A stretch of DNA of 64,000 nucleotides from Pseudoxanthomonas sp. X-1 (GCF_020042665.1 NZ_CP083376.1:2764001-2828000), one strand, 5' to 3'; positions 45,015 through 56,927 are shown, numbered from the stretch's first letter. The notes: generated from the sequence alone by a model not told the origin. Translations and numbers: made by a program.

Positions 45015-47210
45015 TCAGCGCCAGGCCCAAGACACGACGGCCAGCAGTGCAACCAGGCCGATGATCATGGCGAACGCGTAGTGGTAGAGGAAACCGGATT
45101 GGGTGCGGCGCAGCAGCTGCGAGGCCAGCTCGACCACGCGAGCGCTGCCGTTGACGAAGACGCCATCGATGATGCGGGTGTCGATCCAGCGCGAGATCCT
45201 GCCCAGCTGCAGACCGCCGCCGGCGAAGCCGTCGATCCACAGGATGTCGAAGCCGTACTTGGCCTCCAGGATCCTGACCAGACCGGAGAAGCGCTGGCGC
45301 AGCCTGGCCGGCCATTCCGGCGAGAGCACCAGGTACAGCACGGCGGCCAAGGCGAAGCCGGCCAGGGTCAGCCAGAACGGCGCGGCCAGGAAGCCGTGCA
45401 GCGCGAAGGCCACCGGGCCGTGGAACTCTTCGGCCAGCGCGCCAACCGTGTCGCGCGCGGGATCGTAGAAATCGATGATGCCGGTGAAGAACTTCAGCGT
45501 CTGGCCCGGCACGCCGCCCTCTGCGTGGTGGCCGGCCCAGTCGGTCCCGAACAGCATCGGACCGATCGTGAAGAAGCCGATCAGCACCGAGGGGATGGCC
45601 AGCAGGATTAGCGGCAGGGTCACCACCCAGGGCGACTCGTGCGGGATGTGCGGACCGTGGTGGCCGTGATCGCCGTGACCGTGGACCTGGGCCTCGGCAT
45701 CGGTGTGCTCGGCATCGCCGTGCGCGTCGTGATGCGCGTGGTCATGGCCATGGCCGTGATCGTCGTGCGCCACATCGCGGAAGCGCTCGGCGCCGTGGAA
45801 GGTCAGGAACAGCAGGCGGAAGCTGTAGAAGCTGGTGATCAGCACGCCGCCCAGCACCGCCCAGTAACCGTAGGTGGCGATCCAGCTGTGCGAGACGTGC
45901 GCGTGGTGCGCGGCGGCCTCGATGATGCTGTCCTTGGAATAGAAGCCGGAGAAGAACGGCGTCCCGACCAGGGCCAGCGTGCCGATGATCATGGTCACGT
46001 AGGTGATCGGCATGTACTTGCGCAGGCCGCCCATCTTGCGCATGTCCTGCTCGTGGTGCATGCCGATGATCACCGAGCCGGCGCCCAGGAACAGCAGCGC
46101 CTTGAAGAAGGCATGGGTCATCAGATGGAACACGCCGGCGCTGTAGGCCGACACGCCCAGGGCCACGGTCATGTAGCCCAGCTGGGACAGCGTGGAGTAC
46201 GCGACCACGCGCTTGATGTCGTTCTGCACGATGCCGATCAGGCCGGTGAAGAAGGCCGTGGTCGCACCGATGAACAGGATGAAGTTCAGCGCGGTCTGCG
46301 ACAGCTCGAACAGCGGCGACATGCGCGCCACCATGAAGATGCCCGCGGTGACCATCGTCGCGGCGTGGATCAGCGCCGAGATCGGGGTCGGGCCTTCCAT
46401 CGAGTCGGGCAGCCACACGTGCAGCGGCACCTGGGCCGACTTGCCCATCGCGCCGATGAACAGCCCGATGCAGATCACCGTCATCAGCGACCAGCCGCCG
46501 ATCCACTCGAACGCCTGCTGCAGGCCTTCGACCTGCGGCCAGACCTGCGCCAGCTTGGCGTTGGCGGCCAGCGGCGCGTAGGAGAACACGGTCGCGTAGT
46601 CCAGCGTGCGGAAGGCCATCAGTACCGCGGCGATGCCGAGCAGGAAGCCGAAGTCGCCCACGCGGTTGACCAGGAAGGCCTTGAGGTTGGCGAACACGGC
46701 CGTCGGGCGCTTGAACCAGAAGCCGATCAGCAGGTAGGACACCAGGCCCACCGCTTCCCAGCCGAAGAACAGCTGCAGGAAGTTGTTGCTCATCACGAGC
46801 ATCAACATCGAGAAGGTGAACAGCGAGATGTAGCTGAAGAAGCGCTGGTAGCCCGGGTCGTCGGCCATGTAGCCGATGGTGTAGACGTGCACCAGCAGCG
46901 AGACGAAGGTCACCACCACCATCATCATCGCGGTCAGGCGGTCGACCATGAAGCCGACATGGCCCTGGAAGCTGCCGACGTCGAAGAAGGTGTACAGGTT
47001 CTCGTTGAACGGCGATGCCCCGCCCCACACCAGCTGGTACAGCGTCCAGCACGACAGCGCGCAGCTGACGGCCACGCCCAGGATGGTGACGGTATGCGCG
47101 CCGGCACGGCCGACCTGCCGCCCGAACAGGCCGGCGATGATGCTGCCCAGCAATGGCGCGAGCACCACGGCCAGCAGCACGGACTTGGAAAGGAGAAGTT
47201 GGCCCGTCAT
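45015..47210 (-). CDS. nuoL: NADH-quinone oxidoreductase subunit L, with His-rich insert
   Basis: 731 residues, longer than the usual 610-650. It has the NuoL core (GWEAVGLVSYLLIGFWF, GKSAQVPLHVWLPDSMEGPTPISALIHAATMVTAG, DIKRVVAYSTLSQLGYM) and the long lateral helix near the C-terminus. Between helices, residues about 479-521 form a hydrophilic stretch with 16 histidines in 43 residues, rich in HDH, HGH and HHD, preceded by LLFLTFHGAERFRD. NuoL is the distal proton pump of complex I. The insert is probably a loop; metal binding is possible but unproven. Confidence 0.96.
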   Translation of the reverse strand: MTGQLLLSKSVLLAVVLAPLLGSIIAGLFGRQVGRAGAHTVTILGVAVSCALSCWTLYQLVWGGASPFNENLYTFFDVGSFQGHVGFMVDRLTAMMMVVVTFVSLLVHVYTIGYMADDPGYQRFFSYISLFTFSMLMLVMSNNFLQLFFGWEAVGLVSYLLIGFWFKRPTAVFANLKAFLVNRVGDFGFLLGIAAVLMAFRTLDYATVFSYAPLAANAKLAQVWPQVEGLQQAFEWIGGWSLMTVICIGLFIGAMGKSAQVPLHVWLPDSMEGPTPISALIHAATMVTAGIFMVARMSPLFELSQTALNFILFIGATTAFFTGLIGIVQNDIKRVVAYSTLSQLGYMTVALGVSAYSAGVFHLMTHAFFKALLFLGAGSVIIGMHHEQDMRKMGGLRKYMPITYVTMIIGTLALVGTPFFSGFYSKDSIIEAAAHHAHVSHSWIATYGYWAVLGGVLITSFYSFRLLFLTFHGAERFRDVAHDDHGHGHDHAHHDAHGDAEHTDAEAQVHGHGDHGHHGPHIPHESPWVVTLPLILLAIPSVLIGFFTIGPMLFGTDWAGHHAEGGVPGQTLKFFTGIIDFYDPARDTVGALAEEFHGPVAFALHGFLAAPFWLTLAGFALAAVLYLVLSPEWPARLRQRFSGLVRILEAKYGFDILWIDGFAGGGLQLGRISRWIDTRIIDGVFVNGSARVVELASQLLRRTQSGFLYHYAFAMIIGLVALLAVVSWAWR

Positions 47211-47217
47211 CAGTACA

Positions 47218-47523
47218 TCAGCCCTTGAGGGAGTCGACTTCGGCCACGTTGATCGTGCGCCGGCTGCGGAACAGCGCGACCAGGATCGCCAGGCCGATCG
47301 CGGCCTCGGCCGCGGCCACGGTGAGGATGAAGAACACGAACAGCTGGCCGGCCGTGTCGCCCAGCTGGCGCGAGAAGGCCACGAAGTTGATGTTGACCGA
47401 CAGCAGCATCAGCTCGATCGACATCAGCAGCACGATCACGTTCTTGCGATTGAGGAAGATGCCGGCCAGCGAGATGCAGAACAGCACCGCGCCGAGCGCG
47501 AGCAGGTGTCCGAGGGTGATCAC
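47218..47523 (-). CDS. nuoK: NADH-quinone oxidoreductase subunit K
   Basis: 101 residues with three membrane helices: [47 protein letters not shown] and [25 protein letters not shown]. The Glu residues in the second helix (SIELML) and third helix (AAEAAIG) needed for proton transfer are present. Its ATG shares bases with the nuoJ stop (47520-47523). Confidence 0.97.
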   Translation of the reverse strand: MITLGHLLALGAVLFCISLAGIFLNRKNVIVLLMSIELMLLSVNINFVAFSRQLGDTAGQLFVFFILTVAAAEAAIGLAILVALFRSRRTINVAEVDSLKG

Positions 47524-48179
47524 GACTTGGCCTCCTGGGCGCCGTCTTGGGCCGGGGGTTCGACGACCGGCGCCACCGGGCGCACGGCTTCCATGCGCAC
47601 CATGCGGAAGCGGTCGCGCGCCTTGACCCGGGTCTGTTCGGACGGGTCCTGCGTCTTGACGCCCTCGCGCTTGCGCAGGGTCAGCATCACCGCGGCGATC
47701 ACCGCCACGGTCAGGATCACCGCGGCGAACTCGAACGGCAGCAGGAACTCGGTGAACAGCGAACGCGCCAGCCAGGTGATGTTGGAGGTCTCGGCGGCCG
47801 CGGCGGCGGCGTTGTCCGGCAGCGCGGCGCCGGCCTTGGCCTTGACCCCGATCAGCACCAGCATCTGCACCAGCATGACCACGGCCACCAGCAGGCCGAC
47901 CGGCAGGAACCTGACCCAGCCCTGGCGCAGCTGGGCTACGTCGATGTCCAGCATCATCACCACGAACAGGAACAGCACCATCACCGCGCCGACGTACACC
48001 AGGATCAGGGCCACGCCGAGGAACTCGGCGCCGACCAGCAGCCAGACGCAGGCGACGCTGAAGAAGGTCAGGATGAGAAACAGGACCGCGTGCACGGGGT
48101 TGCGCACGCTGATCACCGCGGCGCCCGAGACAGCGGCGACGGCGGCGAAGATCCAGAAGCTGATGTTGATCCAGTCCAT
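47520..48179 (-). CDS. nuoJ: NADH-quinone oxidoreductase subunit J
   Basis: 219 residues with five membrane helices and a C-terminal tail rich in Arg and Pro ([42 protein letters not shown]). The conserved segment [33 protein letters not shown] is intact. ATG 48179 ([11 protein letters not shown]) starts the first helix; an upstream reading adds 36 unrelated residues. Overlaps nuoK by four bases. Confidence 0.96.
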   Translation of the reverse strand: MDWINISFWIFAAVAAVSGAAVISVRNPVHAVLFLILTFFSVACVWLLVGAEFLGVALILVYVGAVMVLFLFVVMMLDIDVAQLRQGWVRFLPVGLLVAVVMLVQMLVLIGVKAKAGAALPDNAAAAAAETSNITWLARSLFTEFLLPFEFAAVILTVAVIAAVMLTLRKREGVKTQDPSEQTRVKARDRFRMVRMEAVRPVAPVVEPPAQDGAQEAKS

Positions 48180-48186
48180 CTCGTCC

Positions 48187-48675
48187 TCAGCGGAAAGCGG
48201 CGTCGGCGGCGCGGCGTTCGGCGATTTCCGACTCGAGTCGGTCGCCGATGGCCAGCAGCTGCGGCTTGGTGACGACGTTCTCGCCACGGTTCTCGAAGTG
48301 GTACTCCAGCACGTGGGTTTCCACGATGGAGTCCACCGGGCAGCTTTCCTCGCAGAAGCCGCAGTAGATGCACTTGAACAGGTCGATGTCGTAGCGCGTG
48401 GTGCGGCGGGTGCCGTCCTCGCGCTTGGTCGAATCGATGGTGATGGCCAGCGCCGGGCAGACCGCCTCGCACAGCTTGCAGGCGATGCAGCGTTCCTCCC
48501 CGTTGGGATAGCGGCGCAGCGCGTGCAGCCCGCGGAACCGCGGCGACTGCGGGAACTTCTCCATCGGGTACATCATCGTGTACTTGGGCTTGAACGTGTA
48601 CTTGAACGTCAGCCACAGGCCCTGCAGCAGTTCGAGCAGCAGCAGGCTCTTGAAGTAATGGGTGATCTTGTTCAT
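48187..48675 (-). CDS. nuoI: NADH-quinone oxidoreductase subunit I
   Basis: 162 residues. Two 4Fe-4S ferredoxin motifs: [12 protein letters not shown] and [12 protein letters not shown], preceded by the membrane-surface helix [20 protein letters not shown]. It carries clusters N6a and N6b, which lead electrons to NuoB. ATG 48675 (MNKITHYF) was chosen over a 21-residue longer reading. Between nuoH and nuoJ with short spacers. Confidence 0.97.
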   Translation of the reverse strand: MNKITHYFKSLLLLELLQGLWLTFKYTFKPKYTMMYPMEKFPQSPRFRGLHALRRYPNGEERCIACKLCEAVCPALAITIDSTKREDGTRRTTRYDIDLFKCIYCGFCEESCPVDSIVETHVLEYHFENRGENVVTKPQLLAIGDRLESEIAERRAADAAFR

Positions 48676-48680
48676 GTCGG

Positions 48681-49772
48681 TCAGGCGCCTCGCTGGATGA
48701 CGCCGTAGAACACCATCAGCGCGGTCACGGCGATCCACACGATGGTCAGGGGGATGAAGATCTTCCAGCCCAGCCGCATGATCTGGTCATAGCGGTAGCG
48801 CGGGAAGCTGGCGCGGAACCAGATGTAGGCGCTCATGAAGAACACGACCTTGGCGAACAGCCACGGCCAGCCGCCCTTCCACACCCAGTCGATCCACGGC
48901 GAGACATCGGCGGTGACCCAGCCCTGGATCGGGCTCAGCCAGCCGCCCATGAAGAAGATCGAGACCAGGAAGCTGACCAGGATCATGTTGGCGTATTCGG
49001 CCAGGAAGAACAGCGCGAACGCCGAGCCGGAGTACTCCACCATGTGGCCGGCGACGATTTCCGATTCGCCTTCCACCACGTCGAACGGCGCGCGGTTGGT
49101 CTCGGCCACGCCGGACACCCAGTACACGATGAACAGCGGGAACAGCGGCAGCCAGTACCACTCCAGGAAGCCGGCGTTGCCGCGCTGGGCCTCGACGATG
49201 CTGGACAGGTTGAGGCTGCCGGCGGCGATCATCACGCCGACCAGGGCGAAGCCCATCGCGATCTCGTAGCTGACCACCTGCGCGGCCGAGCGCAGCGCGC
49301 CCAGGAAGGCGTACTTGGAGTTGGACGCCCAGCCGGCCAGGATGATGCCGTACACGCCCAGCGAGGTCATGGCCAGCAGGTACAGCAGGCCGGCGTTGGC
49401 GTTGGACAGCACCAGCTGCGCGTCGAAGGGGATCACCGCCCAGGCCGCGAAGGCCGGCGCCAGCGTGATCAGCGGCGCCAGGACGTAGATCGTCTTCTGC
49501 GCGCTGGCCGGCTGGATGATCTCCTTGAACAGCAGCTTGAACACGTCGGCGAAGGCCTGGAGGATGCCCATGCCCACGTACATCGGCCCGTGGCGCACGT
49601 GCATCCAGCCGATCAGCTTGCGCTCCCAGACCACGTAGAAGGCCACCGTGATGATCACCGGCAGGGTGATCACTAGGATCTTCAGCACGATCCACACGAT
49701 CAGGCCGCCCGCGCCCAGGCTGAGCAGCCAGTCGCGCAGGGGGCTGACGCCATTGATCAACAGCTCGTTCAT
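48681..49772 (-). CDS. nuoH: NADH-quinone oxidoreductase subunit H
   Basis: 363 residues, eight to nine membrane helices. Family markers: [53 protein letters not shown] sequence, and [31 protein letters not shown]. It forms much of the quinone chamber and connects the peripheral and membrane arms. Its ATG overlaps the nuoG stop (49769-49772). Confidence 0.97.
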   Translation of the reverse strand: MNELLINGVSPLRDWLLSLGAGGLIVWIVLKILVITLPVIITVAFYVVWERKLIGWMHVRHGPMYVGMGILQAFADVFKLLFKEIIQPASAQKTIYVLAPLITLAPAFAAWAVIPFDAQLVLSNANAGLLYLLAMTSLGVYGIILAGWASNSKYAFLGALRSAAQVVSYEIAMGFALVGVMIAAGSLNLSSIVEAQRGNAGFLEWYWLPLFPLFIVYWVSGVAETNRAPFDVVEGESEIVAGHMVEYSGSAFALFFLAEYANMILVSFLVSIFFMGGWLSPIQGWVTADVSPWIDWVWKGGWPWLFAKVVFFMSAYIWFRASFPRYRYDQIMRLGWKIFIPLTIVWIAVTALMVFYGVIQRGA

Positions 49773-52015
49773 GCAGCCACCACCTTCACCCGGCCGGCGC
49801 CGATCGGCGCGGTGGCGCCGTGGCCCGACTCGATCCACGCCGACCCCGGCGCGACACGGTCATTGATCGCCACCGGCAAGGTGGCCGTTCCATCGGCGGC
49901 CTGCACCTTGGCCACCTGCCCTTCGCCCAGGCCCAGCGCCTGCGCGTCCTGCGGATGCAGGCTGATGCCGGGCGCGGTGTTGAGCGGATGGGCCTGCAGC
50001 GCTTGCGCGCGACGCACGAAGCCATCGGTGCGGTAGATGCCGCAGGTGGCGACCACTTCCAGCCCCTCACCGGCCAGCGACGGCGCGGCCGAGGCCTTGG
50101 GCGTCACCGCGGCCGGGTTGGCCAGGCTGGCGCGCGCGCCGGCCAGGTCGGTGAAGTCGAAGCCCGGCAGGCCCAGCACGCCACCCAGGGCGCGCAGCAC
50201 CTTCCAGCCCTCGCGCGCCTCGCCCGGCAGCTTGCCGCCGGCCTGCGTGCGCTGCTCGATGCCATCGAGATTGGTCAGCGTGGCCTCGATTTCCGGCAGC
50301 GCGCCGATGGGGAGGATCACATCGGCCATGCGCCGCGTGGAGGCGCAGGCGAAGTGACTGAACGCCACGACCTTGGCCGCGGTGAGCGCCTTCTGCGTGG
50401 CGAAGCCGTGGGCGAAGTCCAGGCCCGGCTCGATCCCGTAGATCACATAGGCGGCGCGCGGCTGGGCGACCATGTCGGCCGCGTCGCGCGCGCTCGGCAG
50501 CACGCCGGCGCGGGCCAGGCCCACGGCGTTGGCGCCCTGCGGGATGCGGCACAGCGCCGCGCCGGTCGCCGCGGCGAAGTCGGCGGCGGCCTTGCGCAGC
50601 GCGGCGGCCTGCGGATGGTTCTCGGCCAGCGCACCGACGATCACCACCGCCGAGCTGGCGCCCTGCACCGCCTCGCGCAGCGCCGAAGCGCCCAGCGCGT
50701 CGGCCAGCTGCGACGGCGGCACGATGGTCTTGCTGGCCGCGCTGAAGGTGAAGTCGAAGTCCACCGGATTGACCAGGTGGACCTTGGCGCCGTTGCGCAC
50801 CGCCTTGCGGATGCGCTGGTGCAGCAGCGGCAGCTCGTGGCGCACATTGCTGCCGAACACCACGATCGCCCCGGCCTTCTCGATCTGCGCCAGCGGCAGC
50901 CCGAACGGCTGTGCGACGGCGGCGTCGGACAGGTCGTTGGCCAAGATGCGATGGTCGAGGTTGCCGCTGCCCAGGCCGGCGGCCAGGCGCGCCACCAGGC
51001 CACCCTCCTCGTTCGAGGTGGCCGGGTGGACCAGCACGCCGAGCTCGTCGCCGGCGTGGGCCTTGAGGATCTCGGCGGCGGCGGCCAGGCCCTCGGCCCA
51101 GCTCACTTCCTTCCACTCGCCATCGACCTTCTGCAGCGGCTTGACCGCGCGGTCGGCCGCATACAGGCCCTGGTGCGAATAGCGGTCGCGGTCGGACAGC
51201 CAGCACTCGTTGACCGCCTCGTTGTCGCGCGGCACGGTGCGCAGCACTTCGCCGCGACGCACGTGCACGTACAGGTTGGACCCCATCGCGTCGTGGAAGC
51301 CCAGCGACTCGCGCGCCTGCAGTTCCCACGGACGGGCGCGGAACTGGAACACCTTGTTGGTCAGCGCGCCGACCGGGCACACGTCGACCACATTGCCCGA
51401 CAGCTCGGTGGTCAGCGGCTTGCCGTCGTAGGTGCCGATCTGCAGGTTCTCGCCGCGGTACATGCCGCCCAGTTCGTAGGTGCCGGCCACTTCCGCGGTG
51501 AAGCGCACGCAGCGCGTGCACTGGATGCAGCGGGTCATCTCGGTGGCGACCAGCGGACCGATGTCCTCGTCGGGCACCACGCGCTTGCGCTCGTTGAAGC
51601 GGCTGACCGAGCGGCCATAGCCCAGCGAGACGTCCTGCAGTTCGCACTCGCCGCCCTGATCGCAGATCGGGCAGTCCAGCGGATGGTTGATCAGCAGGAA
51701 CTCCATCACGCTGCGCTGGTACTTGAGCGCCTTCTCGTTGCGCGTGAACACCTTGAGCCCGTCGCCGACCGGCGTGGCGCAGGCCGGGGACGGCTTGGGC
51801 GCGGCGCGACCGCCGACTTCGGTATCGACCAGGCACATGCGGCAGTTGGCCGCGATGGACAGCTTGTCGTGGTAGCAGAAGCGCGGGATCGGGATGCCGG
51901 CCTTGTCGGCGGCCTGGATGATCATCGAGCCCTTGGGCGCGTACAGGACGCGGCCATCGATCTCGATGGTGACGTGATCGGGCGGAACGTTGGGATCGAC
52001 CGGTTGGGCGCTCAT
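49769..52015 (-). CDS. nuoG: NADH-quinone oxidoreductase subunit G
   Basis: 748 residues. N-terminal 2Fe-2S ferredoxin ([21 protein letters not shown], then CATPVGDG), the HxxxC segment [19 protein letters not shown] for cluster N5, a 4Fe-4S pair [10 protein letters not shown] ... [11 protein letters not shown], then a molybdopterin-oxidoreductase-like domain without molybdenum ligation, ending in a beta-barrel. It relays electrons between NuoF and NuoI. ATG 52015 overlaps the nuoF stop; the long open frame upstream is unrelated. Confidence 0.96.
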   Translation of the reverse strand: MSAQPVDPNVPPDHVTIEIDGRVLYAPKGSMIIQAADKAGIPIPRFCYHDKLSIAANCRMCLVDTEVGGRAAPKPSPACATPVGDGLKVFTRNEKALKYQRSVMEFLLINHPLDCPICDQGGECELQDVSLGYGRSVSRFNERKRVVPDEDIGPLVATEMTRCIQCTRCVRFTAEVAGTYELGGMYRGENLQIGTYDGKPLTTELSGNVVDVCPVGALTNKVFQFRARPWELQARESLGFHDAMGSNLYVHVRRGEVLRTVPRDNEAVNECWLSDRDRYSHQGLYAADRAVKPLQKVDGEWKEVSWAEGLAAAAEILKAHAGDELGVLVHPATSNEEGGLVARLAAGLGSGNLDHRILANDLSDAAVAQPFGLPLAQIEKAGAIVVFGSNVRHELPLLHQRIRKAVRNGAKVHLVNPVDFDFTFSAASKTIVPPSQLADALGASALREAVQGASSAVVIVGALAENHPQAAALRKAAADFAAATGAALCRIPQGANAVGLARAGVLPSARDAADMVAQPRAAYVIYGIEPGLDFAHGFATQKALTAAKVVAFSHFACASTRRMADVILPIGALPEIEATLTNLDGIEQRTQAGGKLPGEAREGWKVLRALGGVLGLPGFDFTDLAGARASLANPAAVTPKASAAPSLAGEGLEVVATCGIYRTDGFVRRAQALQAHPLNTAPGISLHPQDAQALGLGEGQVAKVQAADGTATLPVAINDRVAPGSAWIESGHGATAPIGAGRVKVVAA

Positions 52016-53349
52016 GCGGCGGCCTCCAGCTGAGCGTCGACGATCGAGCGACCGTTGACGATGTAGTACTCGAACTCGTCCCAGAACTGGCGCAGGAAGC
52101 CCTGGATGGGCCACGCCGCCGCCTCGCCGAACGCGCAGATGGTGTGGCCTTCGATCTGGCCGGCCACGGCCTTGAGCTGGTGCAGGTCTTCCATCGTGCC
52201 CTTGCCGGCGACGATGCGCTCCAGCACGCGGTGCATCCAGCCGGTGCCTTCGCGGCACGGCGTGCACTGGCCGCAGGATTCCTTGTGGAAGAACTGGCTG
52301 ATGCGGCAGGCGAAGCGCACGCAGCAGACGCTGTCGTCCAGCACCACGATGGCGCCCGAGCCCAGGCCGGTGCCCAGCGCGCGCAGCGTGTCGTAGTCCA
52401 TCTGCAGGCCCTTGAGCTGGTCGGCCTTCAGCACCGGCATCGACACACCGCCGGGGACGGCGGCCTTGAGCTTGCGGCCCGGCTTGAGGCCGCCAGCCAT
52501 TTCCAGCAGCTCGTCGAAGGTGGTGCCCAGCGGCACCTCGAAGTTGCCGCCCTTGGCCACGCAGCCGGACACCGAGAAGATCTTCGGGCCGCCGTTCTTG
52601 GTCTTGGACAGGCCCAGGAACCACTCCGGACCGTTGCGGATGATCGCCGGTACCGAGGCGTAGGTCTCGGTGTTGTTGATCGTCGAGGGCTTGCCGTACA
52701 GGCCGAAATTGGCCGGGAACGGCGGCTTGTAGCGCGGCTGTCCCTTCTTGCCTTCCAGCGACTCCATCAGCGCGGTTTCCTCACCGCAGATGTAGGCGCC
52801 GGCGCCCAGCGCGGCGTAGATGTCGATGTCCACGCCCGAGCCGAGCACGTTCTTTCCCAGCCAGCCGTGCTTGTAGGCATCGGCCAGGGCCTGCTCGAAA
52901 TGCTCGAAGGGCTCGTGATGGAACTCGCCGCGCAGATAGTTGTAGCCCACGGTCGAACCGGTGGCGTAGCAGGCGATGGCCATGCCCTCCACCACCGAGT
53001 GCGGGTTGTAGCGCAGGATGTCGCGGTCCTTGCAGGTGCCCGGCTCGGACTCGTCCGAGTTGCAGAGGATGTACTTCTGCATGTCGCCCTTGGGCATGAA
53101 GGACCACTTCAGGCCGGTCGGGAAGCCGGCGCCACCGCGGCCGCGCAGGTTGGAGGCCTTGACCATCTCGACCACGTCGGCCGGGCTGATCTTCTCTTCG
53201 AGGATCTTGCGCAGCGCGGCGTAGCCGCCGGTCTTGAGGTAGTTCTCGTACGACCACGGGGTGTCGTAGTGCAGCGTGGTCAGGCACACCTGATGCGGCT
53301 GCGGAGCGGGACCGACCGGGCCGGTGGAAGCTGGGTGGGAATGTGCCAT
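52012..53349 (-). CDS. nuoF: NADH-quinone oxidoreductase subunit F
   Basis: 445 residues. NADH/FMN site [19 protein letters not shown], the [25 protein letters not shown]ossmann-like segment, and the 4Fe-4S (N3) motif [15 protein letters not shown] with the fourth Cys in [14 protein letters not shown]. It accepts hydride from NADH. ATG 53349 ([10 protein letters not shown]) was taken over a 10-residue longer reading. Four bases after nuoE, four-base overlap with nuoG. Confidence 0.97.
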   Translation of the reverse strand: MAHSHPASTGPVGPAPQPHQVCLTTLHYDTPWSYENYLKTGGYAALRKILEEKISPADVVEMVKASNLRGRGGAGFPTGLKWSFMPKGDMQKYILCNSDESEPGTCKDRDILRYNPHSVVEGMAIACYATGSTVGYNYLRGEFHHEPFEHFEQALADAYKHGWLGKNVLGSGVDIDIYAALGAGAYICGEETALMESLEGKKGQPRYKPPFPANFGLYGKPSTINNTETYASVPAIIRNGPEWFLGLSKTKNGGPKIFSVSGCVAKGGNFEVPLGTTFDELLEMAGGLKPGRKLKAAVPGGVSMPVLKADQLKGLQMDYDTLRALGTGLGSGAIVVLDDSVCCVRFACRISQFFHKESCGQCTPCREGTGWMHRVLERIVAGKGTMEDLHQLKAVAGQIEGHTICAFGEAAAWPIQGFLRQFWDEFEYYIVNGRSIVDAQLEAAA

Positions 53350-53353
53350 GCGC

Positions 53354-53881
53354 TTACTCCAGGCCGTCCAGCAGCTCATCGACCTTTTCGGGCGTGAGGT
53401 GCTCGTGGTAGTGGCCGTTGATCACCATCATCGGCGCGGCCGAACATGCGGCCAGGCACTCCTCCTCGCGCTTGAGGAAGATGCGGCCGTCGACGGTGGA
53501 CTGGCCGCGCTTGCAGCCGAGCTTCTTCTCGGCGTACTGCGCCAGTTCCTCGCCGCCGTTGAGCCAGCAGCTGATGTTGGTGCAGAAGGCGACGTTGTGG
53601 CGGCCGACCTTCTCCAGCTCGAACATCGAATAGAAGCTGGCGACCTCGTAGGCCCACACCGGCGGCAGTTCCAGGTACTTGGCCACGCCGGCGATCAGCT
53701 CGTCGGTCAGCCAGCCGCCGTTCTGCTCCTGCGCGGCGTGCAGGCCCTGCAGCACGGCCGAGCGCTTGCGATCCGGCGGGAACTTGGTCAACCAGTGGTC
53801 GATATGGGCGCGCGTGGCGTCGCTCAGCACGACCATCGGGTCGACGTGGCGCGCGTTCTCGAAATTACCCGTGGCCCTCAT
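53354..53881 (-). CDS. nuoE: NADH-quinone oxidoreductase subunit E
   Basis: 175 residues. Thioredoxin-like 2Fe-2S protein with cluster N1a ligands in [11 protein letters not shown] and [18 protein letters not shown], after an N-terminal helical part ([59 protein letters not shown]). It partners NuoF. Its ATG overlaps the nuoD stop (53878-53881). Confidence 0.97.
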   Translation of the reverse strand: MRATGNFENARHVDPMVVLSDATRAHIDHWLTKFPPDRKRSAVLQGLHAAQEQNGGWLTDELIAGVAKYLELPPVWAYEVASFYSMFELEKVGRHNVAFCTNISCWLNGGEELAQYAEKKLGCKRGQSTVDGRIFLKREEECLAACSAAPMMVINGHYHEHLTPEKVDELLDGLE

Positions 53882-55203
53882 CGGTCCACCTCACCAAAGA
53901 CAAGATCATAGGTACCGATCATCGCCACCACGTCGGGCAGCATGTGCCCGACCACGATCGCGTCCATCGAAGAAAGGTGCACGAAGCCCGGCGCGCGCAG
54001 GTGCACGCGGAAGGGCTTGTTGGCGCCGTCGGAGACCAGGTAACAGCCGAATTCGCCCTTGGGCGCTTCCACCGCGCTGTAGGTCTCGCCGGCGGGCACG
54101 CAATAGCCTTCGGAGAACAGCTTGAAGTGGTGGATCAGCGCTTCCATGTCGTCCTTCATGGACTCGCGGCTGGGCGGGGCGACCTTGAAGTTCTCGATCA
54201 TCACCGGGCCCGGGTTGGCCTTCAGCCACTTCACGCACTGGGCGATGATGCGGTTGGACTCGCGCATCTCGGCGATGCGCACCAGGTAGCGGTCGTAGCA
54301 GTCGCCGTTGAGGCCGATCGGGATATCGAAATCCACCGCGTCGTACTTGGCGTAGGGCTGCTTCTTGCGCAGGTCCCACTCGATGCCCGAGCCGCGCAGC
54401 ATCACGCCGGTCATGCCCCAGGCGCGCGCCTGTTCGGGCGAGATCACGCCGATGCCGACGGTGCGCTGCTTCCAGATGCGGTTGTCGGTCAGCAGGGTCT
54501 CGTACTCGTCCACGCGCGACGGGAAGGTCTTGGTGAACTCCTCCAGGAAGTCCAGCAGCGAACCCTCGCGCGCGGCGTTGAGGTGCTTGAGCGCCTGGCC
54601 CTTGTGCCAGGGCGACTCCTTGTACTTGGGCATCTGCCCCGGCAGGTCGCGGTAGACGCCGCCCGGACGGTAGTAGGTCGCGTGCATGCGCGCGCCGGAG
54701 ACCGCCTCGTAGCAGTCCATCAGCTCCTCGCGCTCGCGGAAGGCGTACAGCATCACCGCCATCGCGCCCAGGTCCAGCGCGTTGGAACCGACCCACATCA
54801 GGTGGTTCAGGATGCGCGTGATCTCGTCGAACATCGTGCGGATGTACTGCGCACGCACCGGCGCCTCGATGCCCATCAGGGTCTCGATGGCGCGCACGTA
54901 GGCGTGCTCGTTGCACATCATCGACACGTAGTCCAGGCGATCCATGTAGCCGATCGACTGGTTGAACGGCTTGGACTCGGCCAGCTTCTCGGTGCCCCGG
55001 TGCAGCAGGCCGATGTGCGGATCGGCGCGCACCACCGTCTCGCCGTCCATTTCCAGGATCAGGCGCAGCACGCCGTGGGCCGCAGGATGCTGCGGGCCGA
55101 AGTTCATCGTGTAGTTGCGGATCTCCTGCCGGGCCTCGGCGGGATTGCTCGCGAACGGCGCATGCGCCTGGTTGACGTGCGATGGCTGGATCTGTGCGCT
55201 CAT
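53878..55203 (-). CDS. nuoD: NADH-quinone oxidoreductase subunit D
   Basis: 441 residues, the 49-kDa quinone-site subunit: [72 protein letters not shown] and [28 protein letters not shown]. The His and Tyr of the quinone pocket ([15 protein letters not shown]) are present. Separate from nuoC, not fused. ATG 55203 overlaps the nuoC stop; ends overlapping nuoE. Confidence 0.98.
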   Translation of the reverse strand: MSAQIQPSHVNQAHAPFASNPAEARQEIRNYTMNFGPQHPAAHGVLRLILEMDGETVVRADPHIGLLHRGTEKLAESKPFNQSIGYMDRLDYVSMMCNEHAYVRAIETLMGIEAPVRAQYIRTMFDEITRILNHLMWVGSNALDLGAMAVMLYAFREREELMDCYEAVSGARMHATYYRPGGVYRDLPGQMPKYKESPWHKGQALKHLNAAREGSLLDFLEEFTKTFPSRVDEYETLLTDNRIWKQRTVGIGVISPEQARAWGMTGVMLRGSGIEWDLRKKQPYAKYDAVDFDIPIGLNGDCYDRYLVRIAEMRESNRIIAQCVKWLKANPGPVMIENFKVAPPSRESMKDDMEALIHHFKLFSEGYCVPAGETYSAVEAPKGEFGCYLVSDGANKPFRVHLRAPGFVHLSSMDAIVVGHMLPDVVAMIGTYDLVFGEVDR

Positions 55204-55952
55204 GACTTCGACTCCCGCGCCGCGGCTTCGCCGGCGGCGGTCTGGTAGCGCGCGTCCTCGCGGATCACGCGCGGCACGCCCACGCGCGGCTCGACCGAGG
55301 TCACCGGCTCGTAGACCACGCGCTTGCGCTCTTCGTCGTAGCGCACTTCGACATTGCCGATCAGCGGGAAATCCTTGCGGAACGGATGGCCCACGAAGCC
55401 ATAGTCGGTGAGGATGCGGCGCAGGTCCGGATGACCGGAGAAGACGATGCCGAACAGGTCGAAGGCCTCGCGCTCGAACCAGTTGGCGCCCGGCCAGATG
55501 TCGGTGACCGAGGCCACCACCGGCACGTCGTCGTTGGGCGCGTAGCAGCGCAGGCGCACGCGGCGGTTGTGCTGGTAGGAGATCAGGTGCGCCACCGCGG
55601 CGAAGCGGTTGGTCGGCACCGGGACCTCGCCGATGCCGCCGGCGTTGCCGTTCTCGCGGGTGGGGAACTCGCCCCAGGCGAAGCGGCCGACGGCCTTGCC
55701 TTCCACGCCGCGCGAGAAGCCCTGCGAGGAGACGTCCGAGGTATCCCACTCATCGCTGCCGTAGCCGAGGTAGTCCACGCCGCACAGGTCGGTGAGCTGC
55801 TCGAAGCCGAAGTCGTCGCGCAGCGCCAGGCACAGCTCGTGCCACAGCGCGTGCGGGACCTCGATGGTGGTCTCGCCCGAAGGCGAAACGGTCACGGCCG
55901 CGTCCGGGAAACGGGCGCGCAGCGTGTCGGTATAAAGGGCTTGCTCTGCCAT
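55200..55952 (-). CDS. nuoC: NADH-quinone oxidoreductase subunit C
   Basis: 250 residues, 30-kDa subunit. Family signature [43 protein letters not shown] middle insert ([57 protein letters not shown]) is longer than in many NuoC proteins. It links NuoB and NuoD in the peripheral arm. Starts 30 bases after nuoB. Confidence 0.96.
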   Translation of the reverse strand: MAEQALYTDTLRARFPDAAVTVSPSGETTIEVPHALWHELCLALRDDFGFEQLTDLCGVDYLGYGSDEWDTSDVSSQGFSRGVEGKAVGRFAWGEFPTRENGNAGGIGEVPVPTNRFAAVAHLISYQHNRRVRLRCYAPNDDVPVVASVTDIWPGANWFEREAFDLFGIVFSGHPDLRRILTDYGFVGHPFRKDFPLIGNVEVRYDEERKRVVYEPVTSVEPRVGVPRVIREDARYQTAAGEAAARESKS

Positions 55953-55982
55953 GGGGGCTTTGCGTGCTCTGAAAGGAGTGGA

Positions 55983-56537
55983 TCAGCGGGCGATGGTCTG
56001 GGTGCGCCAGATCTTCTTCTGCAGCTGCAGGATGCCGTAGACCAGCGCCTCGGCCGTGGGCGGGCAGCCCGGCACGTAGACGTCGACCGGCACGATGCGA
56101 TCGCAGCCGCGCACCACCGAGTAGGAGTAGTGGTAGTAGCCGCCGCCGTTGGCGCAGCTGCCCATCGAGATGACCCACTTCGGGTCCGGCATCTGGTCGT
56201 AGACCTTGCGCAGCGCCGGGGCCATCTTGTTGACCAGGGTGCCGGCCACGATCATCACGTCGGACTGGCGCGGGCTGGGACGGAACACGACCCCGTAGCG
56301 GTCCAGGTCCAGGCGCGCGGCGCCGGCGTGCATCATCTCCACCGCGCAGCAGGCCAGGCCGAAGGTCATCGGCCACATCGAGCCGGTGCGGGCCCAGTTC
56401 ATCAGCGCATCGACGCTGGTGGTGACATAGCCTTTTTCCAGCAGCGGGTTGTCGCCTTCCGGCCGCAGGATGTCGTCCACCCGCCCTTCCGGGATCGGGT
56501 TGGTCATCAGCTTGTCGATGGTTTGGATCACTCCCAT
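55983..56537 (-). CDS. nuoB: NADH-quinone oxidoreductase subunit B
   Basis: 184 residues. Cluster N2 ligands are visible: paired Cys in [11 protein letters not shown], Cys in [42 protein letters not shown]2 reduces quinone at the NuoB/NuoD interface. ATG 56537 lies inside nuoA (10-base overlap), as is common. Earlier open-frame codons belong to nuoA in another frame. Confidence 0.97.
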   Translation of the reverse strand: MGVIQTIDKLMTNPIPEGRVDDILRPEGDNPLLEKGYVTTSVDALMNWARTGSMWPMTFGLACCAVEMMHAGAARLDLDRYGVVFRPSPRQSDVMIVAGTLVNKMAPALRKVYDQMPDPKWVISMGSCANGGGYYHYSYSVVRGCDRIVPVDVYVPGCPPTAEALVYGILQLQKKIWRTQTIAR

Positions 56538-56884
56538 TCGAGCGCTCCCTTCTTCCAGACGTAAATGAAGCCCAGGAACAGCATGCCCACGAACAGGCCC
56601 ATGGTGACCAGGGAGCGCGCACCGATATCCATGAACACCTGGGTCCACGGCACGATGAAGATGATTTCCAGGTCGAAGACGATGAACTGGATGGCGATCA
56701 GGTAGTAGCGCACATCGAACTTCATGCGCGCGTCCTCGAATGCCTCGAAGCCGCATTCGTAGGGGGAGAGTTTCTCGGCGTCGGGGCGACGCGGGCCGAT
56801 GAGGCGACCGATGATCATCAGCGCGATGCCGATGCCGGTGGCGACGATCAGGAAAAGCAGGTTCGGCAGGTAATTGGCCAGCAC
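56528..56884 (-). CDS. nuoA: NADH-quinone oxidoreductase subunit A
   Basis: 118 residues, three membrane helices; signature [42 protein letters not shown]. First gene of the nuo operon. It starts on GTG 56884 with a purine-rich GAGAGAAC just upstream. A -10-like TAGACT lies about 38 bases before the start. Nineteen codons from the end of the third helix to the stop match the family length. Confidence 0.97.
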   Translation of the reverse strand: MLANYLPNLLFLIVATGIGIALMIIGRLIGPRRPDAEKLSPYECGFEAFEDARMKFDVRYYLIAIQFIVFDLEIIFIVPWTQVFMDIGARSLVTMGLFVGMLFLGFIYVWKKGALEWE

Positions 56885-56921
56885 TCGCAGTTCTCTCTTT
56901 TAATTCCCGCGACCGGGGCAC

Positions 56922-56927
56922 AGTCTA
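56922..56927 (-). promoter_or_regulatory. -10-like box upstream of the nuo operon
   Basis: TAGACT on the minus strand (56927-56922), 38 bases before the nuoA GTG. A GC dyad (GCCGCA / TGCGGC) overlaps the region where a -35 would be, and no good -35 hexamer is found. Confidence 0.4.
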
